Shown: positions 39,772 to 49,345, counted from the first letter of the stretch. The stretch: DNA of 64,000 nt from Afipia sp. OHSU_II-C1 (GCF_000497575.1 NZ_APJI01000007.1:1-64000), one strand, 5' to 3'. Numbers and translations: made by a program. Notes: generated by a model from the sequence alone, not told the origin.

Positions 39772-40167
39772 ATGGCCATGGATTTGTCGATGCCGGTTCT
39801 GGTTGTGGACGACTACAACACGATGATCCGCATTATCCGCAATCTGCTCAAGCAACTCGGTTTCGAGAATATCGATGACGCCAGCGATGGCTCGGCAGCG
39901 CTCAGCAAGATGCGCGGCAAGAAGTACGGACTCGTGATCTCCGACTGGAACATGGAGCCGATGACCGGATACGACCTGCTCAAGGAAGTGCGCGGCGATC
40001 CGAATCTCGCCACCACGCCTTTCATCATGATCACGGCTGAATCGAAGACGGAAAACGTCATCGCAGCCAAGAAGGCCGGCGTGAACAACTACATCGTCAA
40101 GCCGTTCAACGCCGCGACGCTCAAGACCAAGATCGAGGCGGTGTTCCCCGATCACGCGCCGGCGTAA
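39772..40167 (+). CDS. Single-domain response regulator, CheY-like
   Basis: A 131-residue receiver domain with no output domain. Acidic pocket D13/D14 (VVDDYNTM), predicted phospho-acceptor D58 (LVISDWNMEPMTG), switch threonine in ITAES and lysine in NYIVKPF (near 110). The NMEPM loop is typical of chemotaxis CheY proteins. No che gene is adjacent, so it could signal to flagellar motors or to a remote kinase. GGGAG precedes the ATG and a terminator follows. Confidence 0.9.
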   Translation: MAMDLSMPVLVVDDYNTMIRIIRNLLKQLGFENIDDASDGSAALSKMRGKKYGLVISDWNMEPMTGYDLLKEVRGDPNLATTPFIMITAESKTENVIAAKKAGVNNYIVKPFNAATLKTKIEAVFPDHAPA

Positions 40168-40196
40168 GCGCCGATTCCCGGATTTTAGAATTTCGA

Positions 40197-40222
40197 TGCC
40201 CGGTGTTCGCACCGGGCATTTT
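40197..40222 (+). terminator. Rho-independent terminator of the CheY-like gene
   Basis: TGCCCGGTG pairs perfectly with CACCGGGCA around TTCG, followed by TTTT. Confidence 0.9.
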
Positions 40223-40242
40223 GCTATCCGCTGGCTCGCCCG

Positions 40243-40689
40243 TCATCGCCGGATCAGAACGACGCCGCCGATCAGCATCGCGACGCCGATCAGGCGCGGC
40301 AGATCGATTGAACGCTGTGCGAGACCCAGCCAGCCGAAGTGATCGAACGTCACCGACGCCAGCATCTGTCCGGTGACGAGGAGGGCGATGAACGTCGCAG
40401 CTCCCAGAGTGGGTATCAGCACGATCGCGAGCCCGATGAAAATCGCGCCGAACAGACCGCCGCTCCAGGCCCACCAGGGAATTCGCGCCATGGTCGCGAT
40501 CTGCGGCACGGGATCGCGTAATGCTATGGCGAGAACCACCATGCAAACGAGCCCGACAAAATAGCTCGTGAAACCCGACCATACCGCGGAGCTCAGCGCC
40601 GTTCGCAGGTTGGTGTTGAGAACCTGCTGGATCACGATACTCGCGCCGGCTGCGACCGTCAGAAAGATCGGGAAAGCCAATTTCATCAT
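40243..40689 (-). CDS. DMT-family transporter, YdcZ (DUF606) type
   Basis: A 148-residue membrane protein with five hydrophobic segments; the N-terminal FPIFLTVAAGASIVIQQVLNTNLR, the central PWWAWSGGLFGAIFIGLAIVLIP and the C-terminal IDLPRLIGVAMLIGGVVLIRR are typical of the single-repeat DMT proteins of the YdcZ group. These are half-size and probably dimerise. Substrate unknown. It converges on the CheY-like gene. Confidence 0.88.
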   Translation of the reverse strand: MMKLAFPIFLTVAAGASIVIQQVLNTNLRTALSSAVWSGFTSYFVGLVCMVVLAIALRDPVPQIATMARIPWWAWSGGLFGAIFIGLAIVLIPTLGAATFIALLVTGQMLASVTFDHFGWLGLAQRSIDLPRLIGVAMLIGGVVLIRR

Positions 40690-40746
40690 GCTGCACCTCG
40701 GATCAAAAGCCGTCCGGCGTTCGATCTGCGCGCGTGACGGCCGTCA

Positions 40747-40790
40747 TATGCGAACTCCGGCGACGATGATGCGAAGTCCGAATTTGAATC
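40747..40790. repeat. Possible decayed relative of the double-hairpin element
   Basis: GCGAACTCCGG..GATGATGCGAAGTCCGAATTTGAAT resembles the right half of hairpin 2 at 29821-29845 (ATGATGCGAACTTCGGATTCAGGA), with several substitutions. Arms no longer pair well. Low confidence. Confidence 0.3.
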
Positions 40791-41666
40791 TCACCACTTC
40801 AGGTCGCGCATCAGCGCGAACGGCGGCTTGGCGTCTCCGAACAGCCGCCGCACCGAGAATTCGTCCGCGACGTCGAGCCCCTCGAAATCCACCGCATGGA
40901 TGCCGCGGGTCAGGAACAGGCAATCCAGTCCCATTCCGTTGGCGCCGTTGAGATCGGTACGGACGGAATCGCCGATCGCGAGCACGCGGTCGAGCGGCGT
41001 GGACGTGCCGCGCTTCTCCGCAGCCAGCTCCAGCGCGCGATCGTAGATCGGGCGGTGCGGCTTGCCGTAGAAGATCACTTCGCCGCCCATGTCGCGGTAC
41101 AGTTCGGCGATGGCGCCCGCGCAATAGATCAGCCGGTCGCCGCGCTCGACCACGATGTCCGGATTGGCGCAGACGAAGGTGAGATTGCGCGCACGCGCCT
41201 GCTCCAGCACGCCGCGATAATCCTCCGCGGTTTCGGTCTCGTCGTCGAACAGGCCGGTGCAGGTGACGTAGTCGGCGTTCTCGATAGTCGTGAACTTCAC
41301 GTCGAGTCCGCGAAACACCGGATTGTCGCGCTCCGGTCCGATCTGGAAAACCGCCTGCTGATGGTGTGAGGCGACGAAGCTGCGGGTGAGGTCGCCCGAC
41401 GACACGATAGCGTCATACGTCTCGTCGGAAATGTTCATCCGGCGGAGCTGGCGCTGCACGGAGTCGGCCGGGCGCGGCGCGTTGGTGATCATGATCACCG
41501 TGCCGCCCTGCTTGCGGAAGGTTTGCAGCGCCTCGCAGGCGGGAACGAAGCCGGTGAGGCCGTCGTGAATCACGCCCCAGACGTCGCTGAGAATGACATC
41601 CACGCCGGTGGTGAGGTCGCGCAAATGATCGGCGAATCGCAGCACGGCGGCGTCAGGCAGCTTCAT
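40791..41666 (-). CDS. TIGR01459-type HAD-superfamily (class IIA) hydrolase
   Basis: A 291-residue phosphatase-like protein. HAD motif I is DVILSDVWGVIHDGL, motif II includes the MITNAPRP strand, and motif III/IV is KPHRPIYDRALELA with AIGDSVRTDLNGANGMG. Aspartate-based phosphatases of this class (NagD-like) remove phosphate from small molecules; this subgroup's substrate is unknown to me. An EAL-domain gene follows in the upstream direction on the same strand, 34 bp away, so they may be co-transcribed. Confidence 0.9.
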   Translation of the reverse strand: MKLPDAAVLRFADHLRDLTTGVDVILSDVWGVIHDGLTGFVPACEALQTFRKQGGTVIMITNAPRPADSVQRQLRRMNISDETYDAIVSSGDLTRSFVASHHQQAVFQIGPERDNPVFRGLDVKFTTIENADYVTCTGLFDDETETAEDYRGVLEQARARNLTFVCANPDIVVERGDRLIYCAGAIAELYRDMGGEVIFYGKPHRPIYDRALELAAEKRGTSTPLDRVLAIGDSVRTDLNGANGMGLDCLFLTRGIHAVDFEGLDVADEFSVRRLFGDAKPPFALMRDLKW

Positions 41667-41700
41667 GGAAAAAGATCACTTCTCTGTGCAGAGGTTTTGG

Positions 41701-43140
41701 CTATTTCTGCGCAGATGCCCGGCGGACCAGCGCAGCGGTGCCCGTCGCACGAGGGGGCTCGGCCCGGACGCCGGCTTTTTCTTCCTTCCGGGCGGGGGCG
41801 TCAACCGCCGAAGGGGCAGATGCGGCATGTTCCGTTGATGAGGCTGCGCCTTCCGGCCGCAGCGGACGCGGCGGCGCGAACAGGAAGCCCTGGCCGAAGC
41901 GGACATCGTAATCGAGCAGGTCGACCACGGCGCGCTCGCCTTCGATTCGCTCCGCCACGAGGTCAATTCCAAAACGCCCGAGCAGATCGGACAGGTCGGC
42001 GGCGTGAATGTCGGCGGATGACAACTGCTTCTGGTCGAGCAGCATCGCCGCCGGGACCTTGATGAACTTGACGCCGCGATCAGCGAGTTCGCGCGGATCG
42101 AGCCGCAGGTCGGCGACGTTGTCGATCGAGAAGCCGTAGCCGAGCCGCTGCAGCGTTGCGAGATGCTCGCTCTCCACCGGGCCGAGATGGCGGAAGGTGC
42201 TCTGCTTGAATTCGAGAACGAGAGACGGCGCCAGGATGCGGTTGGCTTCGAGAAAATCGAGGCACTGGCCGAACACCGAGGGATTGCTCAGCGTGGTGCC
42301 CGAGATGTTGCAGAACACGCCGACATCCTTCGAGCGCACCATCAGCCGCCGCAACACCTGCACACAGCGCAGCAGCACGGTGTGGTCGATCTGGCCGATC
42401 AGGCCTGCGGTTTCCGCCGTGCCGATGAATTCGCTTGCGGTCAGCAACTGGTCCTTGTCGTCGCGCACGCGCGCCACGGCTTCATAGAACCGCACCTTGC
42501 GCTGGGGCAGCGTCACCATCGGCTGGAGAAACAGGTCGATGCGGTTGGCCTCGATGGCGTTTCTCACCGCAACGAGAAGCTGGGTGTTGTTGAGATTGGC
42601 GGTTGCGGGCCGTGCGTCGGCTGGTTGAGCGGGCGCAGGCGCGCTGATGTCAGCCGCCGGAGCAACATGGTCCGTCTCATTCGCCGGAGCGCTGACAGGT
42701 TCTGCAACCTGCTGTTCGGCAAGCGTGCTGACGGCATTTGCGAGAAGCTCGTCATGGGCCGCGACGGACGACGCCAGCTGCTTGACCAGCGAGCCCAGTT
42801 CGCTGATTTCGCTCGCGACGGTCTGGACGCGTTCCTGTCCGCTCGCATCGATCGCCGACAGCCGGATTTCGATGGCGCTCATGCGGCGTCCGAACTCTGC
42901 GACCTGGCGTGCGAGGTCCGCCGTGCCGCGCGACAGGTCGGCGATCTGGCTGCCGACGTCGGTGCGATCGCGCAGCCGCATCGACACCGCGTTGTAGAGG
43001 ATCAGGAAGGTCAGCGCGGTCAGCGCGACAATGGCGGATTCGGAGATGCTGAGGCCCGCCAGCGAATACAGCAGCAGGCCAAGCGACGCTGCGATCAGCA
43101 CCATGCAGATGGCGATGAAAATCGTCGAAATGCGGATCAT
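41701..43140 (-). CDS. Membrane-anchored EAL-domain protein with degenerate active site
   Basis: A 479-residue protein: two N-terminal membrane helices (about 5-55), a coiled-coil region (60-130), a proline/alanine linker, and a C-terminal EAL domain (about 195-435). Catalytic cyclic-di-GMP phosphodiesterases need E(A/V)LxR and DDFGxG. Here the first reads FYEAVARVR and the second SIDNVADL, and the late EG(V/I)E reads AERIE. Some metal-ligand positions (N in CNISG, E in LVLEF, K in FIKV) remain. It is probably not an efficient phosphodiesterase and may be a c-di-GMP sensor or scaffold. The first 200 bp upstream hold no other gene. Confidence 0.85.
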   Translation of the reverse strand: MIRISTIFIAICMVLIAASLGLLLYSLAGLSISESAIVALTALTFLILYNAVSMRLRDRTDVGSQIADLSRGTADLARQVAEFGRRMSAIEIRLSAIDASGQERVQTVASEISELGSLVKQLASSVAAHDELLANAVSTLAEQQVAEPVSAPANETDHVAPAADISAPAPAQPADARPATANLNNTQLLVAVRNAIEANRIDLFLQPMVTLPQRKVRFYEAVARVRDDKDQLLTASEFIGTAETAGLIGQIDHTVLLRCVQVLRRLMVRSKDVGVFCNISGTTLSNPSVFGQCLDFLEANRILAPSLVLEFKQSTFRHLGPVESEHLATLQRLGYGFSIDNVADLRLDPRELADRGVKFIKVPAAMLLDQKQLSSADIHAADLSDLLGRFGIDLVAERIEGERAVVDLLDYDVRFGQGFLFAPPRPLRPEGAASSTEHAASAPSAVDAPARKEEKAGVRAEPPRATGTAALVRRASAQK

Positions 43141-43254
43141 GAAGCCTGCCCAACCCCGAACGGGGCTGAGCTTAGCATCAAGTTTGATTCGGCGCGAAAT
43201 TCTTAAGGCAGCCGCGAAGGTTGCCTTAATTCAGGGAGCGGAAATCACGCACGG

Positions 43255-44598
43255 TCAGGCGACCGCGCGGATCACCTTGGCGATCTTGTCCATGATCTCG
43301 CCGACCTGGCTCTCCGAGATGATCAGCGGCGGGGTCAGGCAGAGGGTATCGCCCGCCACCCGCATCATCAGGTCGTTGTCATGGAACGCCGAGTCCAGCG
43401 CCTCGAAGCCGCGCTTGCCGGGACCCTCCTTGTTAGGCGCCAGATCAATGCCCGCGGTGATGCCGACGGTGCGGATATCCACCACGTTCGGCTCCTTGCG
43501 CAGCGCCATCACGGCGTCGGCCCATTTCGGTTCCATCGCCCGTGCGCGCTCGAACAGGCCTTCCTCGCGGTAGATGTCGAGGGTGGCGAGACCGGCCGCG
43601 CAGGCCAGCGGATGGGCCGAATAGGTGTAGCCGTGGAACAGCTCGATGACGTGCTCCGGACCCTTCATGAAGGAATCGTAGATCGCGTCGCGGATCAGGA
43701 CACCGCCCATCGGCACCGCGCCGTTGGTGACGCCCTTGGCGAAGGTGATCATGTCCGGCAGTACGCCGTAGCGTTCCGCCGCAAAGGCATAGCCGAGGCG
43801 GCCATAACCGGTGATGACTTCGTCGAAGATCAGCAGGATGCCGTGCTTGTCGCAGATCTCGCGCAGCCGCTGCAGATAGCCCTTGGGCGATGCAATGACG
43901 CCGGTGGAGCCCGCCATCGGCTCGACGATCACGGCGGCGACGGTGCCGGGACCGTGGATGCCGACAATGCGATCGAGCTCGTCGGCGAAATGCGCGCCAT
44001 ACTCAGGCTCGCCCTTGGTGAAGGCCTGCTTTTCGCGGTCATAGGTGGTCGGCAGGTGATCGACGCCGGTCAGCAGTGTGCCGAACATCTTGCGGTTGTT
44101 GACCATGCCGCCGACGGAAATACCGCCGAAGCCGACGCCGTGATAGCCGCGCTCGCGGCCGATCAGCCGGGTGCGTCCGGCCTCGCCGCGGCCGTTGTGA
44201 TAGGCCAGCGCCACCTTCAGCGCGGTGTCGACCGCTTCCGAACCGGAGTTGCAGAAGAACACATGCTCGAGGCCCTTCGGCGCCAGCGCAGCGATGCGGC
44301 TGGCCAGTTCGAAGGCTTTCGGATGAGCGAACTGGAACGGCGGCGCGTAATCGAGGGTCGCGGCCTGCTTCTGGATCGCGTCCACGATCGGGTCGCGGTT
44401 GTGGCCAGCGTTGCTGCACCACATGCCGGCGGCGCCGTCGAGGATGCTGCGGCCATCGGCGGTGAAGTAGTGCATGTCCTTGGCGCCGGCGAGCATGCGC
44501 GGTCTGGCCTTGAACGCCCGGTTGGCCGTGAACGGCATCCAGAAAGCGTCAAGATCGTTCGGCGTCGCGACGTTCGGGCGAGGGTGCTGAATATTCAA
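43255..44598 (-). CDS. Omega-amino acid:pyruvate (class III) aminotransferase
   Basis: A 447-residue PLP enzyme. DAFWMPFTANRAFK near the N-terminus, CNSGSEAVDTALKVA, YHGVGFGGISVGG, LIFDEVITGYGRLG and the PLP lysine K288 in MITFAKGVTNGAVPMGG match beta-alanine:pyruvate transaminases, which transfer amino groups from beta-alanine, taurine or omega-amino acids. I chose a TTG start at 44598: GGAAGGA lies 7 bases upstream, and the protein then begins like its family (NIQHPRPNVATPND). The longer ATG frame to 44715 lacks a ribosome-binding site. Divergent from the TadE gene. Confidence 0.92.
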   Translation of the reverse strand: MNIQHPRPNVATPNDLDAFWMPFTANRAFKARPRMLAGAKDMHYFTADGRSILDGAAGMWCSNAGHNRDPIVDAIQKQAATLDYAPPFQFAHPKAFELASRIAALAPKGLEHVFFCNSGSEAVDTALKVALAYHNGRGEAGRTRLIGRERGYHGVGFGGISVGGMVNNRKMFGTLLTGVDHLPTTYDREKQAFTKGEPEYGAHFADELDRIVGIHGPGTVAAVIVEPMAGSTGVIASPKGYLQRLREICDKHGILLIFDEVITGYGRLGYAFAAERYGVLPDMITFAKGVTNGAVPMGGVLIRDAIYDSFMKGPEHVIELFHGYTYSAHPLACAAGLATLDIYREEGLFERARAMEPKWADAVMALRKEPNVVDIRTVGITAGIDLAPNKEGPGKRGFEALDSAFHDNDLMMRVAGDTLCLTPPLIISESQVGEIMDKIAKVIRAVA

Positions 44599-44726
44599 AG
44601 GTCGTTCCTTCCGGCAAGGAGCAAGTTTTTTCTTGGAAAGAGAGCCTATCAGTTTCCGGGGTCGTTCGGAACGCATCGCGGCGCATGGTCGCCCGTAAGT
44701 GAAGGCACGGATCACAGCCGGAAAAT

Positions 44727-44744
44727 ACTACTACCAATAGTAGT
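44727..44744. promoter_or_regulatory. Perfect inverted repeat in the divergent aminotransferase/TadE spacer
   Basis: ACTACTA and TAGTAGT (7-bp arms) flank CCAA, 39 bp before the TadE-like ATG. It may be an operator for one or both genes. Confidence 0.4.
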
Positions 44745-44782
44745 TGTATGAATTAGTTTGCCCTTAAAGGTTGTGTGCGCAA

Positions 44783-45229
44783 ATGCCCGTCATGAAACAG
44801 GCCCGCACACTGTTCGAAAAATTCCGCGCCGCCCACGAGGGCGCCATCGCCGTCGAGTTCGCGATGATTGCGCCGGTGTTCCTGATGATGGTGTTCGGCA
44901 TCATCATGTACGGCTCCTATCTCGCAGTGGTTCACGGTGTGCAGCAGCTTGCTGCCGAAGCCGCGCGATCCTCGGTCGCGGGATTGAGCGAAAGCGAGCG
45001 CAGCACGCTCGCCAGCAGCTACATCACCGGCAACGTCAATACCTACCCGCTGATCGATCCGGCAAAGCTCACCGTCAACGCCGCGACGTCGGTCTCCGAC
45101 GCCAACGTCTTCGTCGTCTCCGTCAATTACGACGCCTCCGGCATGTTCATCTATTCGTTGCCCACATTCGTGCCGATGCCGTCGCCTGCCATCGTGCGCT
45201 CGGCGGCGATCCCGCGCGGGGGATACTGA
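44783..45229 (+). CDS. TadE-like pseudopilin/pilus assembly protein
   Basis: A 148-residue protein with the TadE signature: a basic N-terminus, then HEGAIAVEFAMIAPVFLMMVFGIIMYG, where the glutamate after the AIAV segment is typical, giving one membrane segment and a periplasmic C-terminal domain. Starts at 44783 or 44792 are possible. It is followed by a TadG-like gene after 25 bp. No tad ATPase or secretin genes are near, so this pair is separated from any main tad locus. Confidence 0.85.
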   Translation: MPVMKQARTLFEKFRAAHEGAIAVEFAMIAPVFLMMVFGIIMYGSYLAVVHGVQQLAAEAARSSVAGLSESERSTLASSYITGNVNTYPLIDPAKLTVNAATSVSDANVFVVSVNYDASGMFIYSLPTFVPMPSPAIVRSAAIPRGGY

Positions 45230-45254
45230 ACAGAAGAAGTCTCGGGAGGTTGTG

Positions 45255-46904
45255 ATGCGCAGCTTGCTTCGACGTTTCTCCGCCGATGAGCGCGGCAATA
45301 TCGCGATCATGGGCGCGGCCAGTCTGCTGCTCGTGATCGCCTGCGCGGCGCTCGGCGTCGATGTCGGCGCCATCTTCGCCGACAAGCGGCGGACCCAGAG
45401 TGCTGCCGACCTCGCGGCGCTCGTCGCCGCGAGCGACCTGACCAATGCGTCCCGCGCTGCTGCGGCGACCGTCGCCAAGAACAACTATCCACCGGAGTCG
45501 CTCGTGGCTGTCGAACCCGGTGTTTACACGGCGAATGCATCCCTGACGCCGCAGCAGCGCTTCGTGGCGGCGGCCACGCCCGCCAACGCGGTGCGGGTCA
45601 CCATGCAGACCAGGACGCCGCTGTATTTCGGCAAGGTGCTGACCGGGGACAGCCAGTGGAATCTCAAGGCGACCGCGATCGCCAGCACCACACGGCTCGC
45701 CAGTTTCGCGATCGGGTCGCGGCTGGTGTCGCTCAACGGCGGTCTGCTGAATTCGCTGCTCGGCGGGATGCTCGGGACAACCCTGTCGCTGTCGGCGATG
45801 GACTACAACGCGCTGCTCAGCGCGAAGATCGATGCGTTCGATTTCCTCTCGGCGCTGGCAACGCGGGTCAACCTGACCGGTGTGAGCTACGACACGCTGC
45901 TGAACAGCAACCTGAAGGTGACGGATATCGTGGCAGCGCTGCAGACCGCAGCGGCCGGCAACAGCGGCGCGATTGCAGCGCTCTCGAGTTTGTCGTCGGC
46001 GATGTCGGGCCTGACCACGCGGATCACGCCGAAGGCGCTGATCAGTGTTGGACCGTATTCCGGTCTCACCGTCGGGCAGAAGCCGAAGGTCGGCGCAAAC
46101 GTCTCGGCGCTCGATCTGCTCTCGGCCATGGCGGCGCTGGCCAACGGCACCAACCAGATCGCGGCCAATGTGAACCTGTCGCTGCCGGGCATCGCCGGCG
46201 TCACATTGCAGGCCACCGTCGGCGAGCGGCCGGTGGGAACAAGCTGGATCACGGTCGGACAGGTGGGAGCCAGCGTGCACACCGCGCAGACGCGCGTTCT
46301 GCTCAAGATACAGCTTGTCGGTTCAGGCGCGGTGTCGGTGGTCAATCTTCCGGTCTATGTCGAGATCGCGGCGGGCACCGCGACGCTTAACGCCGTGTCG
46401 TGCGGCTATCCCAACGTCAACACCTCGACGGTGACGCTCGGCGTTTCTCCCGGCATTGTCGATGCGTGGGTCGGCGATGTGACGTCCAGCATGATGACGA
46501 ATTTCTCCACCAAGCCGAATCCGCCGGCGGTCAACATCGTCAATCTCGGCGCGATCCAGGTCACGGGCCGGGCGCATGCGACGATGGCGAACGCGTCGCC
46601 GACCAGCGTGACCTTCAGCTATGCCGACATTCAGGCGCAGACCAAGAAGACGGTGAACACCACATCGTTCACTTCGTCGCTGACGTCGAGCCTTCTCGGC
46701 GACCTGCAACTCGGCGTGCAACTCGGGCCACTCGGCCTGCCGATTCCCGGCATCGGCGCGCTGGTCGCCAGTATCATCGGCGGCGCCACCGGCTCGATCG
46801 ACACGCTGCTCAACTCGGTGTTGCAGACGCTGGGCGTGGGTCTTGGCCAGGCGGATGTCTGGGTCACCGGCGTGCGCTGCGACGGCGCGGTGCTGGTGAA
46901 TTAG
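45255..46904 (+). CDS. TadG-like pilus assembly protein
   Basis: A 549-residue protein. RRFSADERGNIAIMGAASLL followed by a membrane segment (VIACAALGVDVGAIFA) and the QSAADLAALVAA helix are typical of TadG/DUF2134 proteins. The remainder is a large periplasmic domain rich in serine, threonine, alanine and leucine, with only two cysteines. No von Willebrand A motif is evident. Encoded with TadE it probably forms an envelope complex for pili or adhesion. The C-terminus holds a glycine-rich hydrophobic stretch (PIPGIGALVASIIGGATG) near residues 495-515. Confidence 0.85.
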   Translation: MRSLLRRFSADERGNIAIMGAASLLLVIACAALGVDVGAIFADKRRTQSAADLAALVAASDLTNASRAAAATVAKNNYPPESLVAVEPGVYTANASLTPQQRFVAAATPANAVRVTMQTRTPLYFGKVLTGDSQWNLKATAIASTTRLASFAIGSRLVSLNGGLLNSLLGGMLGTTLSLSAMDYNALLSAKIDAFDFLSALATRVNLTGVSYDTLLNSNLKVTDIVAALQTAAAGNSGAIAALSSLSSAMSGLTTRITPKALISVGPYSGLTVGQKPKVGANVSALDLLSAMAALANGTNQIAANVNLSLPGIAGVTLQATVGERPVGTSWITVGQVGASVHTAQTRVLLKIQLVGSGAVSVVNLPVYVEIAAGTATLNAVSCGYPNVNTSTVTLGVSPGIVDAWVGDVTSSMMTNFSTKPNPPAVNIVNLGAIQVTGRAHATMANASPTSVTFSYADIQAQTKKTVNTTSFTSSLTSSLLGDLQLGVQLGPLGLPIPGIGALVASIIGGATGSIDTLLNSVLQTLGVGLGQADVWVTGVRCDGAVLVN

Positions 46905-46938
46905 TTTCTCCGTCCTTTGATGCACGACGATTGAACAA

Positions 46939-47071
46939 TCCCTCCCCCTTGTGGGGAGGGTCGGCCGAGCGAAACGGAGGCCGGGGTGGGGGCCTTCGTC
47001 CGCGCGTACCCCCACCCGGCGCATCGTTCGCTTCGCTCACAACGCGCCACCCTCCCCACAAGGGGGAGGGA
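46939..47071. repeat. CCCTCCCC palindromic intergenic repeat, copy 2
   Basis: Ends CCCTCCCCCTTGTGGGGAGGG and CCACCCTCCCCACAAGGGGGAGGG, with GAGGCCGGGGTGGGGG and TACCCCCACCCGG in the centre. Same order as the copy at 10229-10357. It lies in the gap before hisS. Confidence 0.85.
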
Positions 47072-47160
47072 TAAGAGAGCACGGTTGCTCGCTTGCGCCT
47101 CGGCTGATAACCCGTGGGTCAATATCCAGATTATTTGGATATCGGAACGCACGAAAATCT

Positions 47161-48681
47161 ATGTCCGACAAAAAGCCCAAGAAGCCCCAGAAACTGCGCG
47201 CGCGCCTGCCGCGTGGCCTCGTGGACCGCACGCCCGCTGAGATCGCCGCCACGCGGCAGATGGTGGAGACAATCCGCGAGGTCTATGAGCGCTACGGGTT
47301 TGAGCCGGTGGAAACCCCGGCAATGGAATACACCGACGCGCTCGGCAAGTTCCTGCCCGATCAGGACCGGCCTAACGAAGGCGTGTTCTCGTTTCAGGAC
47401 GATGACGAGCAGTGGATCTCGCTGCGCTACGATCTGACCGCGCCGCTGGCGCGCTATGTCGCGGAGAATTTCGAGACGTTGCCGAAGCCGTACCGCTCCT
47501 ACCGCAACGGTTATGTCTATCGCAACGAGAAGCCCGGTCCCGGCCGCTTCCGGCAGTTCATGCAGTTCGACGCCGACACCGTTGGCAGCGCTTCACCTGC
47601 CGCCGACGCCGAGATGTGCATGATGGCGGCGGACACGATGGAAGCGCTGGGCATTCCGCGCGGCCAGTATGTGGTGAAGGTCAACAACCGCAAGGTGCTC
47701 GACGGCGTGCGGGAAGCGATCGGCATTGAGAGCGACGGCCAGTGGCTGACCGTTATGCGCGCGGTCGACAAGCTGGATAAATTTTCGGCTGCTGAAGTTA
47801 GCAAGCTGCTCGGCGCTGGCCGCTGGGACGGCGGCGAAGAAGGCAAGGGCGATTTTACCAAGGGCGCGAACCTGACGCCGACGCAAATCGAATTCGTGCT
47901 GGGGGCGGTTGGCCAGCCGTCTCGCGGCGATAACTTCGACGGGCTGAATGAGCTGCAAAGCCGGTTTGAAACAACCAGGTCCGGGCCGGAAGGCCAGCGC
48001 GAGTTGAGAGAAATCGCCGCGCTTGTGCGTGATTACGGTGATCGCATTCGCATCGATCCGACTGTCGTGCGCGGCCTCGAATACTACACCGGCCCGGTCT
48101 ACGAGGTTGAACTGCTGCTCGACACCAAGGATGAAAAGGGCCGACCGGTGCGCTTCGGTTCGGTCGGCGGCGGCGGACGTTATGATGGGCTTGTGTCGCG
48201 CTTTCGCGGCGAACCTGTCCCTGCGACAGGCTTCTCCATCGGCGTGTCGCGGCTTCAGGCGGCGCTGACGCTGCTCGGCAAGATCGACACCACGCCCGAG
48301 TTCGGTCCGGTCGTCGTCGTGGTGATGGATCGCAACGAGATCGCGCAATACCAAAAGTTCGTCGCGACGCTGCGCAGCGCGGGCATTCGCGCCGAGATGT
48401 ATCTCGGCAATCCGAAGAACAACCTCGGTGTCCAGTTCAAGTATGCCGACCGGCGCAACTCCCCATGTGTGGTCATTCAGGGGGGCGACGAGAAAGCGAA
48501 GGGCGAAGTTCAGATCAAGGATCTGATCATCGGTGCGGAGCTTGCTGGAGATACCGGCAATCGCGACGACTATCTGCAGAAGCAGACGCAGGCCCAGATC
48601 GCCTGCAAGGAAAGCGAACTGGTCGGAAAGGTTCGCGAAATTCTCGAGCGCCACAATGTGCCCTGGGCCAACGAAAAATAA
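47161..48681 (+). CDS. hisS: Histidyl-tRNA synthetase
   Basis: A 506-residue class II synthetase. Motif 1 lies around [21 protein letters not shown], motif 2 in [20 protein letters not shown], the histidine-specific regions in [13 protein letters not shown] and [12 protein letters not shown], and motif 3 in GFSIGVSRL; the anticodon-binding domain follows ([10 protein letters not shown]). The ATG at 47161 fits the conserved basic N-terminus ([16 protein letters not shown]); the frame is open into the upstream repeat. Middle residues 195-290 hold an insertion relative to short bacterial enzymes. Two small enzyme genes follow on the same strand. Confidence 0.95.
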   Translation: MSDKKPKKPQKLRARLPRGLVDRTPAEIAATRQMVETIREVYERYGFEPVETPAMEYTDALGKFLPDQDRPNEGVFSFQDDDEQWISLRYDLTAPLARYVAENFETLPKPYRSYRNGYVYRNEKPGPGRFRQFMQFDADTVGSASPAADAEMCMMAADTMEALGIPRGQYVVKVNNRKVLDGVREAIGIESDGQWLTVMRAVDKLDKFSAAEVSKLLGAGRWDGGEEGKGDFTKGANLTPTQIEFVLGAVGQPSRGDNFDGLNELQSRFETTRSGPEGQRELREIAALVRDYGDRIRIDPTVVRGLEYYTGPVYEVELLLDTKDEKGRPVRFGSVGGGGRYDGLVSRFRGEPVPATGFSIGVSRLQAALTLLGKIDTTPEFGPVVVVVMDRNEIAQYQKFVATLRSAGIRAEMYLGNPKNNLGVQFKYADRRNSPCVVIQGGDEKAKGEVQIKDLIIGAELAGDTGNRDDYLQKQTQAQIACKESELVGKVREILERHNVPWANEK

Positions 48682-48699
48682 GAACAGTAACGGTCGCGC

Positions 48700-49110
48700 A
48701 TGCAGTTCGACACCAAGGTTGCCCTTGTCATCCGCACCGATCTCGAAACATGGCAGAAGCTGAACGTCGCGGCCTTCCTCGCCAGCGGCATCGCGGCGGC
48801 GTTTCCCGAATGTGTCGGCGCGCCTTACGAAGACAAGTCCGGCACGAACTATCATGCGCTGATCGGTCAGCCGATCCTGATCTACGGCGCGGACCGGCCG
48901 GCGCTGTCGCGTGCGCTCGAACGCGCCCTGGTGCGCGACGTGAAGCCCGCCGTCTATACCGAGGACATGTTCAAGACCACCCATGACGCCGCCAACCGGG
49001 CGGCGGTGCAGGCCGTCATCCGCGCCGATCTCAATCTGGTCGGGCTGGCGTTCCGTGCCGAGCGCAAGGTGGTTGACAAGATCGTCGATGGATTGAAGTT
49101 TCACGTCTGA
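48700..49110 (+). CDS. DUF2000 family protein
   Basis: A 136-residue soluble protein that reads as the DUF2000 family of small alpha/beta proteins: FDTKVALVIRTDLETWQKLNVAAFLASGI, then YHALIGQPILIYGAD and NLVGLAFRAERKVVDKIVDGL. The fold resembles peptidyl-tRNA hydrolase II, but function is unknown. It starts 18 bp after hisS, so probably co-transcribed, and is followed by a tautomerase gene. Confidence 0.85.
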   Translation: MQFDTKVALVIRTDLETWQKLNVAAFLASGIAAAFPECVGAPYEDKSGTNYHALIGQPILIYGADRPALSRALERALVRDVKPAVYTEDMFKTTHDAANRAAVQAVIRADLNLVGLAFRAERKVVDKIVDGLKFHV

Positions 49111-49144
49111 CAATTTCTGTCGCAAAGAAAAAAGGGAAACGAGC

Positions 49145-49345
49145 ATGCCTGAGGTAATCGTGAACATGGCCGCCGGACGGACCGACGAGCAGAAGAAGGG
49201 CATGATGCTGGACATCACCCAGGCGCTAGTGAAGAACCTCGGCGTCGATGCGGAGGTCGTGACGGTGCAGATCAACGAGGCGCCGCTGACCCACAAGATG
49301 AAGGGCGGCAAGACGTTCCTTGAGCGCAAGGCGGCGGCAAAATAG
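49145..49345 (+). CDS. 4-oxalocrotonate tautomerase family protein
   Basis: A 66-residue subunit. After removal of Met the N-terminal Pro1 is the catalytic base. The TDEQKKGMMLDITQALVKNLG helix and the VQINEAPLTHKMKGGKTF strand fit the family. Such hexameric enzymes interconvert keto-enol forms of small acids; the physiological substrate is not evident. GGGAAACG precedes the ATG. Part of the hisS-proximal cluster. Confidence 0.88.
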   Translation: MPEVIVNMAAGRTDEQKKGMMLDITQALVKNLGVDAEVVTVQINEAPLTHKMKGGKTFLERKAAAK

